The notes: generated from the sequence alone by a model not told the origin. A DNA stretch of 64,000 nt from Polycladomyces subterraneus (GCF_030433435.1 NZ_JANRHH010000055.1:1-64000); one strand, 5' to 3'; shown: positions 8,654 through 17,881, counted from the stretch's first letter. Translations and numbers: made by a program.

Positions 8654-9453
8654 AGACCAGGCATCCACACATCAGCCAAAGTGCTTGGTGGTAGCGCAGT
8701 GTGATGACGGTCATTTTATTCTGCTGCCGGTTCGCTATCAGCGCTCCTCCTCTCAGGAAGGGCGTTACTTCCTTGGGATCAAGGCCGGCTTCGATCAAGC
8801 CGATGTTCTCCAGACAAGCATCCTCGTTGGGAGGCATGATGGAAGCCGTCGTCCCGTCGCGGAGGATGCGCTCAAAGGGATGGTCTTTCATCAAGCCGTG
8901 GATTCCGCAGGCGATGGAGGCGTTGCGCAGGGTACGGGACGCCCAATAATGTATTTGGCCTTCAGAAAATGAGAAAAAGTTTGCGCGCCAGGGCCATAAG
9001 TATCGCTGTACCAAGCGGCGTAGTAAATGGCGTGGCGGGCCACATCCATATCGGAGAACATTTCACCCAGGCGGCGGCGGATCATCGGGAACCCATCGGC
9101 TGGGCATACCTCTTCGGTTTACGGGTGGTCAACAGCTTCTTGGCCCAGTTTAACGCACCCATGCCCACGTCGTAGTAGACAGCGGCGAAGGAGCCGAAGG
9201 ACCAGTTGGCCCCCTGGATGATGAAAGAATCCAGGAAGGTGTCGGTTTTGTGAAGCACCATGTCATCGGGAACAAAGACGTTCTTGTACTCCACGGTGTT
9301 GCTCCGGGTGGCTCGCATCCCCAGAGTGTCCCACACGTCGTGGACGGTAATGCCCTCCAGTTTTATCTCTTCCGGTACGTCGGGGTGCTCGATAATCCCC
9401 GCCGTGGCGTTTACTGCGGGAGGGGGTCCTGCGGCCCGCCGCGAAACAAACAA
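8652..9453 (-). pseudogene. Acyl-CoA dehydrogenase, C-terminal part (frameshifted relic)
   Basis: Three minus-strand frames in succession encode pieces of one acyl-CoA dehydrogenase. 9453-9082 carries the middle beta-domain (TLGMRATRSNTVEYKNVFVP), 9085-8891 the helical domain (DVARHAIYYAAWYSDTYG), and about 8960-8652 a more degraded tail with frame changes. The N-terminal domain is missing here; a matching N-terminal scrap lies about 2.6 kb away on the same strand, beyond helD. At least two frameshifts plus the truncation make it non-functional. Confidence 0.75.
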
Positions 9454-9487
9454 CGGACAGTGTTCACTGTCCGTTGTTTTTTATTTT
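9450..9487 (+). terminator. Strong plus-strand terminator at the relic/helD boundary
   Basis: 13-bp stem ACAACGGACAGTG/CACTGTCCGTTGT immediately followed by TTTTTATTTTT. No plus-strand gene ends just before it, so it is probably a leftover brought in with the helD segment or from a deleted gene. Confidence 0.8.
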
Positions 9488-9671
9488 TAGAGAAATGTGG
9501 GAAAAGAGATGGTTTGTTCGGATTGAACTCAGCATGGATGTGTGATATCCTGATCAATGCCTGATTCATTAAGAATTAATCATTTAAAAACAAATACCCA
9601 ATTATATCTTATCACTTTCCGATTCTGCTGTCAAGGTCTTTTCGAAAATCATCGGCTAGGGGGACGGATGC

Positions 9672-12023
9672 ATGAGCGTGACAAAGCAGGAATGGCAAAA
9701 AGAACAAGAGCGGTTGGACCGGGTAACCGCTAAAATCGGCAAACGGATGGATGATCTTAAGCAGCGAGTCAGCGGGCTTAAGTCGGAAATCGTAAACATC
9801 CGCAAGAACTTCTGGGATGATGTGAGGGTTAACGTGGATGAGCCGCATGAAGCGGTGGAGACCGCCGTGAGCGTCAAACAGCAGTCGGAAGTGTTGGCTG
9901 AAAGGGAACGAAGCTTCCGTCACGTAAACAAGGAGTTGTCTATTCTTTCGCGGATGAGGAAGTCCCCATGGTTCGGCCGGATCGATTTCAGGGAAGACGG
10001 AGAGCAGGAAACAGAGAAGATTTATCTGGGGATCGCTTCCTTCCGTGATGAAAACGATGAGGACTTTCTCGTTTATGACTGGCGGGCGCCGGTCTCCAGC
10101 CTGTATTACGAAGGGGTACCCGGCCCTGTGCAGTACGAAACGCCTGGCGGCACAGTGACCGGGACCCTGGAGCTGAAGCGGCAGTATATCATTCGGAACG
10201 GAAAAATTGTCAGCTTATTTGATACGGGTGTCACCATCGGAGACGAGCTGCTTCAGGAAGTGCTCGGCAAGCATTCGGACGCGCAGATGAAGAGCATCGT
10301 GGCCACGATCCAGAAAGAGCAAAATCGCATTATCCGAAGTGAAGGGCCGCGTCTCTTGATCGTTCAGGGAGCAGCGGGCAGCGGCAAGACGTCAACTGCT
10401 CTTCAGCGAGTGGCATGGCTGTTGTACCGGTACAGGGGCTCGCTGACCGCCGACCAGATTGTGCTGTTTTCGCCCAACCCGATGTTCAATAGCTATGTTT
10501 CCACGGTTCTTCCCGAGCTGGGGGAAGAGAATATGCAGCAGACCACATTCCAAGAGCTGTTGGAAAAACGGATCGGGAACATGTTTGAGCTGGAAGACCC
10601 GTTCACCCAGATGGAATATGTGCTGACGGCCATGGATGACCCGGAATATTCGGCAAGAATTGAGGGAATCCGGTACAAGACGTCCGTCTCCTTCATGAAT
10701 CTGATCGACCGGTACATTGCGTATCTCGGACAGGACGGGATGCTCTTCCATGATCTGAAGCTGGAAGATGAAGTCCTGATTCCCGCCGATTACATTCGGG
10801 AACAATTTTACTCGCTCCCTGCATCTCTGGCCATTCACGACCGTATGAGCTTTCTTGCGGAACGGTTGCTGGAAGATTTAAAAGAACGGGCTCGTCTGGA
10901 GCGTTCCAAGCCGTGGGTGGAGGAAGAAATTCAGTATCTGGATCGCCATACGTTGATTCGCGCCTATCAAACGCTGCAGAAACAAAAACGTTTCACGATG
11001 ACCATGTTTGACGACTTTGAGCGTGAACGGGAATTTCTCGCCGCCTTTGTTGTTCACGAACGGTTCAGGCCGCTTCGTCAGTCTGTGAAGCGGCTGGAAT
11101 TCGTGGACATCGCGGGGATCTACCGGCAACTGTTCGCTGATCCGGACTATGTGGCGCGATTTGCTCCCGAAATTCGGTTACCGGATAATTGGAAGACGAT
11201 TTGCGCGCAGACGGTGAAGCGTCTGGATCGCGGCAAGCTCTCCTGTGAAGACGCGACGCCGCTTATGTATCTGAAAGAACAGATCGAAGGGTTTGAAACG
11301 GACAATACCATCCGGCACGTGTTTGTCGATGAAGCACAGGATTACTCCCCGTTCCAGTTTGCGTTTGTTAAACGGCTGTATCCTCGTGCCCGAATGACCG
11401 TTCTGGGTGATTTTAACCAGGTGATTTTCGCCCATGCCGCTGCCGGTGACGTTTTTCAGGCGCTGCCCGATCTGTTCGGAACCGACGAGGTCAAAACATT
11501 TATCCTGTTGCGCAGTTACCGCTCCACCCGGCAGATCGTCGAATTCACCCGACAGTTGATCGATGGCGGTGAGGCGATCGAACCGTTCCACCGGGAAGGC
11601 CCCAAACCGACCTTGACGCAGGTGGCGGACCGGAATGAACTGGCGAAAAGAATTGCCGACCGAATCCGCTCCCTTCAAGATGCCGGACACCAAACGATTG
11701 CCGTGATCTGCAAAACGGCCCGGGAGAGCCGGGAAGCGTATGAGGTGTTAAAAGACCAGGTTCCGATCCGGTTGATCGGGAAGGACTCTGTTTCTTTCGA
11801 AAAAGGGGCTTTGATCATCCCGGCGTATCTCGCCAAAGGGATTGAGTTCGACGCGGTGATCATCTTCAATGCGTCGGAAGACGTGTACGGAAAAGAGAGC
11901 GAACGCAAGCTGTTCTACACGGCCTGCACGCGGGCGATGCACGAACTGCATATTTATTGGATCGGAAACAGAAGCCCGTTTCTGGCTCAAGTTTCCCCGG
12001 ATTTGTATGTCACCGAAAAATGA
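9672..12023 (+). CDS. helD: RNA polymerase recycling motor HelD
   Basis: A 783-residue UvrD-like superfamily 1 ATPase that binds stalled or post-termination RNA polymerase and releases it from DNA. Length matches Bacillus HelD (about 775). Visible are the N-terminal coiled coil (about residues 1-80) that reaches into the polymerase secondary channel, a HelD-specific beta region (FLVYDWRAPVSSLYYE), Walker A GAAGSGKTS near residue 236, the DEAQDYSPFQ Walker B motif, QVIF and the C-terminal AKGIEFDAVII and TACTRAM motifs. ATG 9672 follows a GGGGGA box. It interrupts the acyl-CoA dehydrogenase relic, so it was probably acquired or moved here. Confidence 0.95.
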   Translation: MSVTKQEWQKEQERLDRVTAKIGKRMDDLKQRVSGLKSEIVNIRKNFWDDVRVNVDEPHEAVETAVSVKQQSEVLAERERSFRHVNKELSILSRMRKSPWFGRIDFREDGEQETEKIYLGIASFRDENDEDFLVYDWRAPVSSLYYEGVPGPVQYETPGGTVTGTLELKRQYIIRNGKIVSLFDTGVTIGDELLQEVLGKHSDAQMKSIVATIQKEQNRIIRSEGPRLLIVQGAAGSGKTSTALQRVAWLLYRYRGSLTADQIVLFSPNPMFNSYVSTVLPELGEENMQQTTFQELLEKRIGNMFELEDPFTQMEYVLTAMDDPEYSARIEGIRYKTSVSFMNLIDRYIAYLGQDGMLFHDLKLEDEVLIPADYIREQFYSLPASLAIHDRMSFLAERLLEDLKERARLERSKPWVEEEIQYLDRHTLIRAYQTLQKQKRFTMTMFDDFEREREFLAAFVVHERFRPLRQSVKRLEFVDIAGIYRQLFADPDYVARFAPEIRLPDNWKTICAQTVKRLDRGKLSCEDATPLMYLKEQIEGFETDNTIRHVFVDEAQDYSPFQFAFVKRLYPRARMTVLGDFNQVIFAHAAAGDVFQALPDLFGTDEVKTFILLRSYRSTRQIVEFTRQLIDGGEAIEPFHREGPKPTLTQVADRNELAKRIADRIRSLQDAGHQTIAVICKTARESREAYEVLKDQVPIRLIGKDSVSFEKGALIIPAYLAKGIEFDAVIIFNASEDVYGKESERKLFYTACTRAMHELHIYWIGNRSPFLAQVSPDLYVTEK

Positions 12024-12029
12024 TAGAAT

Positions 12030-12290
12030 CAATGTACACACTAGCTATATCTGTACTGCAAAAACGTATTGCTGAAAAAGTCGAACGTCTGCTCAACAAG
12101 ATCGTGCATGTTCCAGGCGAAGCGGTCGAAGGACGGGCGTGGGCAAGTTGTTCGGCCGCCACCACATTGCCCGGCATCCCGGCCCCTATACCGCCGTACT
12201 CCTTTGGAATGATCAGGCAGTACAATCCGGTTCCGCAGTTTTTCGTCGTTTTCCGTCGGCGCCGGCATTGCATTTGGCTGCCCGGTTGTC
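12030..12290 (-). pseudogene. Acyl-CoA dehydrogenase, N-terminal scrap
   Basis: On the minus strand, two frames together spell an acyl-CoA dehydrogenase N-terminal domain: IPKEYGGIGAGMPGNVVAAEQLA in one frame and FAWNMHDLVEQTFDFF in the next. The domain order and strand agree with the C-terminal relic at 8652-9453, so both pieces come from one gene. About 90 residues between them are absent, meaning the helD segment replaced sequence and did not simply insert. Confidence 0.6.
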
Positions 12291-12469
12291 TGTCAGCGAA
12301 GAGAAGATGTTGGCTTCGAAGGAGACGACAGATGGGGGCTTGGCGGGAATGTGCTGAGTAGTTCGATGCTAAGGGAGCCCGCATTTGAAACGAAAAGGCA
12401 GATAAAATTCCTGGATACACCTGCCGCTTTTCGGGGTTCTGTCCTTGTTGTCCATATTCTTATTTCGAC

Positions 12470-12507
12470 AAAAAAAGACTGCTGACCTGCACCTTATGTC
12501 AGCAGTC
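12470..12507 (-). terminator. Terminator after the VOC gene
   Basis: Stem GACTGCTGAC (12477-12486) with GTCAGCAGTC (12498-12507); on the minus strand it is followed by a run of seven U, 40 bases after the VOC stop codon. Confidence 0.8.
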
Positions 12508-12549
12508 TCAAGGAGGAGAACATACTCCTCCATTTTTGTTTGCGGTTGT

Positions 12550-12918
12550 TCACTTGTACTCCAGAAACTCAATACGGTTACCAAATGGATCGCGGGTGAA
12601 AAATCGCTCTCGGCCTTCAATCGGTGCGTCTTCGATGATCTCTGTGCCGTATTCGGCCAATCGTTGTTTTAACACCGCCAGGGATGTGACCAAAAATGCA
12701 GGATGCGCCTTGGTCGCTGGGACAAATGGGTCCTGTACTCCGATGTGCACCTCTTGGTTGCCGCAACGGAACCAAACACCGCCCCGTTTTTGCAATGCGG
12801 CCGGCTTCGGCACTTCTTTCAACCCAAGGCATTCGCCGTAAAACCGTCGTGCTTCTTCCTCACAGTTCGGCGGTGCCGCCAGTTGTACATGGTCAATCCC
12901 CTGAAAGCGACAATCCAT
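12550..12918 (-). CDS. VOC (glyoxalase/bleomycin resistance) family protein
   Basis: A 122-residue single-chain vicinal-oxygen-chelate protein. It begins FQGIDHVQLAAPPNCEEEARRFY, contains the beta-alpha-beta repeats, and ends with the metal-ligand region FFTRDPFGNRIEFLEY. Candidate metal ligands are His10 of DHVQL, His58 of EVHIGV and the Glu of RIEFLE. The start ATG 12918 has GGGAGG upstream and lies inside the last codons of the rluA-type gene, so translation is probably coupled. The substrate cannot be told; the family includes isomerases, dioxygenases and thiol transferases. Confidence 0.88.
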   Translation of the reverse strand: MDCRFQGIDHVQLAAPPNCEEEARRFYGECLGLKEVPKPAALQKRGGVWFRCGNQEVHIGVQDPFVPATKAHPAFLVTSLAVLKQRLAEYGTEIIEDAPIEGRERFFTRDPFGNRIEFLEYK

Positions 12919-13861
12919 CCGACCATTCCTCCCTCACAAAATGAAGTGATTCAGTCAACTGCAACCAATCCTCCGGCGGCATGGTCTTCAGTGTGAGATT
13001 TTTTCCTGTCAATGGATGGCGAAACGATAGGAGCCAAGCATGCAAGGCCTGTCGCCCGATTCCTTCCATGGGTCCGCCATAGAGTTTATCTCCGTATAGC
13101 GGGTGACCGAGCGAAGAGAAATGGACGCGAATCTGATGGGTCCGTCCTGTCTCCAATCGAACCCATACAATCGAGGCACGATCGTTTTGTACCAGGACCC
13201 GGTAGTGTGTCACGGCCGGATCGCCTTCAGGGGAAACGCACCGTCGCAAAGGATGGTTGGGATCACGAGCGATCGGTTCGCAGATGGTACCCTCGGGATT
13301 TTCCAACCGTCCGGAAACACACGCCAGATACTCCCGTTGAATATCGTGTTGGCGCAAATCCCGGTCCAGCAACTGATGTGCGTATGCGTGCTTGGCGATC
13401 AGAATGAGGCCTGAAGTATCCCGGTCCAGCCGGTGTACCGGCCGTACCCGTCCTTCTCTGCCTTGTGACAGCCAGTAATGGATAATCCCGTGGGCCAGCG
13501 TTCCACCTTCACCGGGACGTACCGGGTGTACATTGATCCCGGCGGGTTTGTCCACCACCATCAGATCGGCATCCTCATATACGACGGAAAACGGTACCGG
13601 TTCCGGCGGCAGGTCGGCCCGTTCAAACGGGCGCACAGCCACACGCAGACGGTCGCCCTTCTTCACCCGTCGGTCCAGCCAAGGCATTTTACCATTGAGC
13701 TGAATCCCCCTCGACCGAGTGAGTCGGTTGATCATCCGGTTGGACAGCAACAAGGGTCCTCGCAGTACTTCCCGCACGGTGTGTCCTTCCCACTCGGGTG
13801 TGACACAGTAGGCGATCCATTTGCCGGGGTTTTTCTGCTTTGACGACATGAACATCACCAT
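12893..13861 (-). CDS. RluA family pseudouridine synthase
   Basis: Isomerises uridine to pseudouridine in rRNA or tRNA. The 322-residue protein has an S4-like N-terminal region (RMINRLTRSRGIQLNG) and the catalytic domain with HRLDRDTSG near residue 148, where the Asp is the nucleophile, plus the conserved RTHQIRVHFSSLGHPLYGD. I choose ATG 13861 with AGGTGA upstream; ATG 13855 and 13849 are close alternatives, while the longer frame to 14149 runs into the opposite promoter region. Which RNA site it modifies cannot be deduced. Confidence 0.9.
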   Translation of the reverse strand: MVMFMSSKQKNPGKWIAYCVTPEWEGHTVREVLRGPLLLSNRMINRLTRSRGIQLNGKMPWLDRRVKKGDRLRVAVRPFERADLPPEPVPFSVVYEDADLMVVDKPAGINVHPVRPGEGGTLAHGIIHYWLSQGREGRVRPVHRLDRDTSGLILIAKHAYAHQLLDRDLRQHDIQREYLACVSGRLENPEGTICEPIARDPNHPLRRCVSPEGDPAVTHYRVLVQNDRASIVWVRLETGRTHQIRVHFSSLGHPLYGDKLYGGPMEGIGRQALHAWLLSFRHPLTGKNLTLKTMPPEDWLQLTESLHFVREEWSDGLSLSGD

Positions 13862-14068
13862 TTCTATTTTCACCTGTGTGTCATCACCATTCAAGAAATA
13901 GTATAAAAATATTTTTGCAAAATCGTTGACAAAAGGGAGTGATTTCAGCATTATGCCGTGTGGAGAAAGACACCAATCACTTGCGAAAAGTCTCGGTTGG
14001 CTTAGTTGAATGGTTAGAAACATGTTCGGGATGGTTCCGCTATGTGAATGATATAATGGAGTAAAAAC

Positions 14069-15064
14069 ATGGAAAGGACGGAGAGGATGGAGACCATCAC
14101 CTATGACCGCGTACGGGAGGCGGCCGCCCGGTTGAAAGGTGTCGCCCACCGGACTCCTGTGATGACATCGCGAACATTAGATCAGCAAACCGGTCAGGAG
14201 ATTTACCTTAAATGTGAGCAGTTCCAACGTGGGGGAGCGTTCAAGTTTCGCGGTGCCTACAACACAATCTCCCAATTGACCGAGGAGGAAAAACAGCACG
14301 GGGTACTCGCCTACTCATCGGGCAACCATGCCCAAGGGGTGGCGCTGGCCGCCCAATTGTCCGGTGTTCCGGCGGTCATTTGCATGCCAACCGACGCGCC
14401 TCCCGTCAAATTGGCGGCCACACGGGAGACCTACGGCGCTGAGGTACTGACGTTCGATCGTTTGACGACGGATCGGGAAGCATTCGGACGGCAAGTGGCA
14501 GAAGAGCGGGGGCTCACCATTGTTCCGCCATTTGATCATCCGCATATCATTGCGGGGGCAGGGACGGCGGCACTGGAGTTATTGGAGGAAGTGCCGGATT
14601 TGGATGTGGTGATAACGCCGATCGGTGGTGGTGGATTGCTGTCGGGGACTTCGATCGCAGCCCACGGTTGGAATCCAAAGATTCGCGTATTTGGTGCAGA
14701 ACCGGTACTGGCGGCAGATACATACCGTTCCATGCAGGAGGGTAAAAGGGTGTCAATCGATCCTCCGTCGACGGTGGCCGACGGTCTTCGAGCGACAACG
14801 CCTGGCGCGTTGACATTTCCCATTTTGCAATCGCATGTGGAGAGCATTGTGCTGGTGACGGAGGAGGAGATTGCAGACGCTGTCCGTTTTGCCCTGATCC
14901 GGTTGAAAACGGTGATTGAACCGTCAGCCGCTGTGGCGCTGGCGGCTGTGCGGAAGGGAGCTTTGCCCCGGGATTGCCGGAAAGTAGGCGTTATCCTGAG
15001 CGGGGGCAATATCGACCCATCGTTGCTGTCGCAGCTGTGGGAGAGAGAAGCATCGAAGATTTGA
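14069..15064 (+). CDS. Threonine ammonia-lyase / serine-threonine dehydratase (PLP)
   Basis: A 331-residue fold-type II PLP enzyme that deaminates threonine (or serine) to the 2-oxo acid and ammonia. The PLP lysine lies in GAFKFRGAYN near residue 60, the phosphate-binding loop is GGGGLL near residue 190, and SSGNHAQGVALAA is the conserved asparagine motif. It lacks the regulatory ACT domains of biosynthetic IlvA, so it looks like the catabolic TdcB/serine-racemase-like class. A TATAAT box ends only 11 bases before ATG 14069, giving a very short leader; ATG 14087 is an alternative start. It is followed by yfkAB at about 65 bases. Confidence 0.88.
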   Translation: MERTERMETITYDRVREAAARLKGVAHRTPVMTSRTLDQQTGQEIYLKCEQFQRGGAFKFRGAYNTISQLTEEEKQHGVLAYSSGNHAQGVALAAQLSGVPAVICMPTDAPPVKLAATRETYGAEVLTFDRLTTDREAFGRQVAEERGLTIVPPFDHPHIIAGAGTAALELLEEVPDLDVVITPIGGGGLLSGTSIAAHGWNPKIRVFGAEPVLAADTYRSMQEGKRVSIDPPSTVADGLRATTPGALTFPILQSHVESIVLVTEEEIADAVRFALIRLKTVIEPSAAVALAAVRKGALPRDCRKVGVILSGGNIDPSLLSQLWEREASKI

Positions 15065-15128
15065 CGCCGGTTGTTGAGGAGGAGTATACTCTCATTCGTG
15101 CGCATTCTGGAGAATCGAGGGGATCAAG

Positions 15129-16271
15129 ATGATGAAAACCGTGACGCCGAAAACAGATCGACGGCCGATCACACCGGATTGGGACCCCTGGGACCCTTGG
15201 TATACACGCAGCGAAAAAGGGCGATACGAACTGACCAGTGTGGAATTCACTGTCACCCAGCTTTGCAATCTACGGTGTGAGCATTGCGCGGTGGGGGAAA
15301 TGTTGGTAGAGCGGGAGGGCATCCCCATCCCCGTCGATCAGCTGATCCGCAAGCTGGACGAAGTGGAAACCTTGCGTACGATCAGCATCACCGGCGGCGA
15401 ACCGATCCTCAACCCGCAAGTGGTAAAGGAGACGATCCGTCCCTTATTGCGCTACGCCCGTTCGCGGGGGATCTACACCCAACTCAACTCCAACCTGACC
15501 CTGCACCTGTCGCGTTACGAAGACTGGATCGAAGACCTGGACGTGTTGCATATTTCTTACAACTACCGGGGGCCGGAGGACTTTCACCGCATTGTGTTTG
15601 CCCATTCCAAACAGGAGGTTCCATTCAAAACGGCGGAAATGCTGTACAACCGGATGGTGGATAACGCGCGGGCATTATCCAAAGCAGGCGTGTTCGTCTC
15701 TGCGGAATCGCTGATCAGCCCGTTTACCGCCCCCCATCTCCCGCTAATGCACCGGCACATCGTCGAGATGGGGTGTGTTCGCCATGAGGTGCACCCGCTG
15801 TACCCGAGCGATTTCGCCAAGAGTATGGAACTTCTCAGTTTGGATCAACTGCGGGAGGCCATTCTCCGTTTGGTCGATCAGCGCGATCCCGATGTGTGGA
15901 TCTTGTTCGGCACCCTGCCGTTCTATCCGTGCAGCGACCGTCCGGAGGACCGCGAACTGTGGCTGCGGCTTCACCGCGAGCCCAACATCACCGTCCGCCA
16001 CGACCCCGACGGACGTAACCGGCTCAACATCAATGTTTTTACCGGAGACATCATCGTTACCGACTTTGGCGATGTTCCACCTTTGGGCAACATTCACACG
16101 GATCGTCTGACCGACGTCTTCAATCGCTGGCTCTCCCATCCGGTCGCCCGGAAACATCACTGCTACTGCCCGTCTGCTCGTTGCACCGGCCCCAACATCC
16201 TAGTGGCACAGATGTATTACAACGACTGGGATTTCATGAAGAGGAAAGCAGACTTGGTGGTTGAGCATTGA
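15129..16271 (+). CDS. yfkAB: Radical SAM/CxCxxxxC motif protein YfkAB
   Basis: A 380-residue radical SAM protein. The cluster motif CNLRCEHC (CxxxCxxC) lies near residue 46, SITGGEP is the SAM-binding GGE motif, and the C-terminal CYCPSARC near residue 354 gives the CxCxxxxC signature that defines the YfkAB family. In B. subtilis the gene is annotated as one reading frame after correction. The reaction and substrate are unknown. ATG 15129 follows GAGGGGATCAAG, and an ATG follows directly. A clear terminator lies 15 bases beyond the stop. Confidence 0.92.
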   Translation: MMKTVTPKTDRRPITPDWDPWDPWYTRSEKGRYELTSVEFTVTQLCNLRCEHCAVGEMLVEREGIPIPVDQLIRKLDEVETLRTISITGGEPILNPQVVKETIRPLLRYARSRGIYTQLNSNLTLHLSRYEDWIEDLDVLHISYNYRGPEDFHRIVFAHSKQEVPFKTAEMLYNRMVDNARALSKAGVFVSAESLISPFTAPHLPLMHRHIVEMGCVRHEVHPLYPSDFAKSMELLSLDQLREAILRLVDQRDPDVWILFGTLPFYPCSDRPEDRELWLRLHREPNITVRHDPDGRNRLNINVFTGDIIVTDFGDVPPLGNIHTDRLTDVFNRWLSHPVARKHHCYCPSARCTGPNILVAQMYYNDWDFMKRKADLVVEH

Positions 16272-16285
16272 TGTTTGGATCAGAC

Positions 16286-16321
16286 ACCCTCCAGTATGGA
16301 AACATTGCTGGAGGGTTTTTC
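16286..16321 (+). terminator. Terminator after yfkAB
   Basis: Stem ACCCTCCAG (16286-16294) with CTGGAGGGT (16308-16316), then TTTTTC. Confidence 0.88.
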
Positions 16322-16398
16322 ATTGCATCTATCACGTCAAATCCACTTTTTCGATTATTTTTTGTAAAACTATGAATGATTAATTTTGAAAGGAAACA

Positions 16399-16497
16399 GT
16401 GAGTAATCACGAACGTAGAGTTCCACAAGTGATCTCCAAGAAAGTCGAATACTTGCTCCAAAAAGAAAGCAGCAGAGTCCCTGAGCAGTGGCCGTAA
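16399..16497 (+). CDS. Small ORF A1 (32 residues), first copy of a duplicated pair
   Basis: GTG 16399 with AAAGGAAA upstream encodes a basic 32-residue peptide starting MSNHERRVPQVISKK and ending SRVPEQWP. The C-terminal VPEQWP and the following spacer and ribosome binding site (AAGGGGGAG) recur at the second copy near 18.35 kb. No family recognised. It is followed by small ORF B1 after 13 bases, suggesting a two-cistron message. The conservation of codons and stop position between the copies is the main evidence that it is translated. Confidence 0.45.
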   Translation: MSNHERRVPQVISKKVEYLLQKESSRVPEQWP

Positions 16498-16510
16498 GGG
16501 GGAGTGGTCA

Positions 16511-16681
16511 ATGGCGAATGATTTGTCCCATTTGGTCATTATGGCGAAAGAGAGTGAACAACAACTGCTGAGTGACATCCACCAAATCAAAAACGATCCG
16601 CCGATCTATTGGCATTTCCCTAGTGCAATAGGCAAGTCGAAAAGCGTAAAAAGGCGGCAAGTGCTATGGGTATTTCTCTAG
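16511..16681 (+). CDS. Small ORF B1 (56 residues), first copy of a duplicated pair
   Basis: ATG 16511, ten bases after GGGGGAG, encodes a 56-residue peptide beginning MANDLSHLVIMAKESEQQLL and containing IKNDPPIYWHFPSA. The second copy at 18365 begins MANDLSNIS and keeps EQEL, the IKxDP block and, past a stop codon, YWDYPEA. This pattern of conservation points to a real small protein, but I do not recognise it. The C-terminal part is basic. Confidence 0.5.
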   Translation: MANDLSHLVIMAKESEQQLLSDIHQIKNDPPIYWHFPSAIGKSKSVKRRQVLWVFL

Positions 16682-16734
16682 TGATAAAGTCCTCACAGTT
16701 TGCGAACTTTTTCTTTTCTACCAATTCAAACAGG

Positions 16735-16769
16735 AATATTAAAATAAGCAGGCACCTTTTGGTGCCCGC
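16735..16769 (-). terminator. Terminator of the polyamine synthase gene
   Basis: Stem GCAGGCACC/GGTGCCCGC with a TTTT loop (16748-16769); on the minus strand it is followed by TTATTTTAAT, about 55 bases after the stop codon. Confidence 0.8.
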
Positions 16770-16825
16770 TCTACCTTATATCAACTGGGAACTCACAGTC
16801 TAAAACAGCCTGAGGCGTAACCAGG

Positions 16826-17881
16826 TTATTCTTGCAGGGTGACGCAGGCTTCTTCGTCGTAGTAGAGGTCCCGCCCAAGCTCCACTCGGCCAGAGTAGAG
16901 GGGCCGCGGCTTCTCGACCAGCTCCAGGCGATAGACGGTGCTGACGTAAAAGGGAATATCGGGCTCCTTGACCGGCACAGGTGCCATGCGTGCCACCGGG
17001 TAACCCCGGGCTACAATGTCCTCCAACAGGTAGTCTTGGAATGCGCCCAGCATGTCCGTGATGGCAAAGCCCATGTCGAGAATGCCCCGCTGGATCTGCC
17101 GCCACTTCCGCCAGGAGGCTTCCAGGTAAGAGAGGCCAAAGTAGCCAGCGGCACCGGGCCCACGCAGCCCCTCTGTGCAGCGACTCAGGAAGAGCAGGAG
17201 TCCCTTGACGGTCTCAACCGGATCCGTGAAGAACACATCAAACTGGCCACGGAGGTGGGAAGGTAGTCCATCCCGCGCGTCGTAGAACTCGGTGTGAACG
17301 TGGTCCCAACCACGATCCCGGGCCACGTCACGGATGAAGCTGACGATGCGCTCGTCCACATCCAAGATGCAGATGCGCCGCGGCAGCCCCGAGAGCGCGG
17401 CCGCAATCCCCGTAAGGTCGTCGTCGCCCAGCAACAGCAGGTCGCGGCCCACCAGATCACCCTGTTGAGCCATCAGGACCAACCGTAGCACGGTGGTCTC
17501 TGGCGTCACGTACCCTTGGTCAAAGTCAGGCGTTGCTTTGGGGCGTATGGCTACGATCTCCTTGAAATCTGCAAGGATACGGTCGAAAGGCGGCCGTAGA
17601 ACGATGCCGCGCCCGCCGCAGGCCTCACAGCGTTGTTTGGCTACTCGTTCCAGTCTCAGCGTTTCTGCTTGTCGACGTCCCGTCTCGGTGAGCACGAAGC
17701 GGTTGTCGTTGTAGGCCACCAGCTCGCTTTCCATAAGAGACTGCAGGGATTCCAGTACCTGATGGGTCTGGGCTTGCCCTGCCCGCATCAGCTCCCAGTA
17801 GGTTTTGGGTCCGAAGTAGAGTTCACGGAGCAGAAGTGCGTCAATCCGACGGGTTTCCGCAGCAATACCGATTGTTGACAT
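16826..17881 (-). CDS. bpsA: N4-bis(aminopropyl)spermidine synthase (branched-chain polyamine synthase)
   Basis: A 351-residue aminopropyltransferase of the BpsA family, which adds two aminopropyl groups from decarboxylated SAM to the N4 of spermidine. Layout: an N-terminal winged-helix-like domain (residues 1-85), a CEACGGRG block, then the Rossmann domain with LLLLGDDDLTGIAAAL near residue 150, where GDDD marks this family, and FFTDPVETVKGLLLF. ATG 17881 has AAAGGAG eight bases upstream. The enzyme is characteristic of thermophiles, where branched polyamines protect nucleic acids. No speD or other polyamine gene is next to it. Confidence 0.9.
   Translation of the reverse strand: MSTIGIAAETRRIDALLLRELYFGPKTYWELMRAGQAQTHQVLESLQSLMESELVAYNDNRFVLTETGRRQAETLRLERVAKQRCEACGGRGIVLRPPFDRILADFKEIVAIRPKATPDFDQGYVTPETTVLRLVLMAQQGDLVGRDLLLLGDDDLTGIAAALSGLPRRICILDVDERIVSFIRDVARDRGWDHVHTEFYDARDGLPSHLRGQFDVFFTDPVETVKGLLLFLSRCTEGLRGPGAAGYFGLSYLEASWRKWRQIQRGILDMGFAITDMLGAFQDYLLEDIVARGYPVARMAPVPVKEPDIPFYVSTVYRLELVEKPRPLYSGRVELGRDLYYDEEACVTLQE

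Noticed and set aside
12041-12420. Open frames here as independent small genes
   Set aside because: They are overlapping frames of one decayed acyl-CoA dehydrogenase N-terminus, with homology switching between frames.
13862-14149. Longer RluA-type protein starting at 14149
   Set aside because: The added 96 residues have no similarity to the family and overlap the threonine dehydratase start on the other strand; ATG 13861 has a ribosome binding site.
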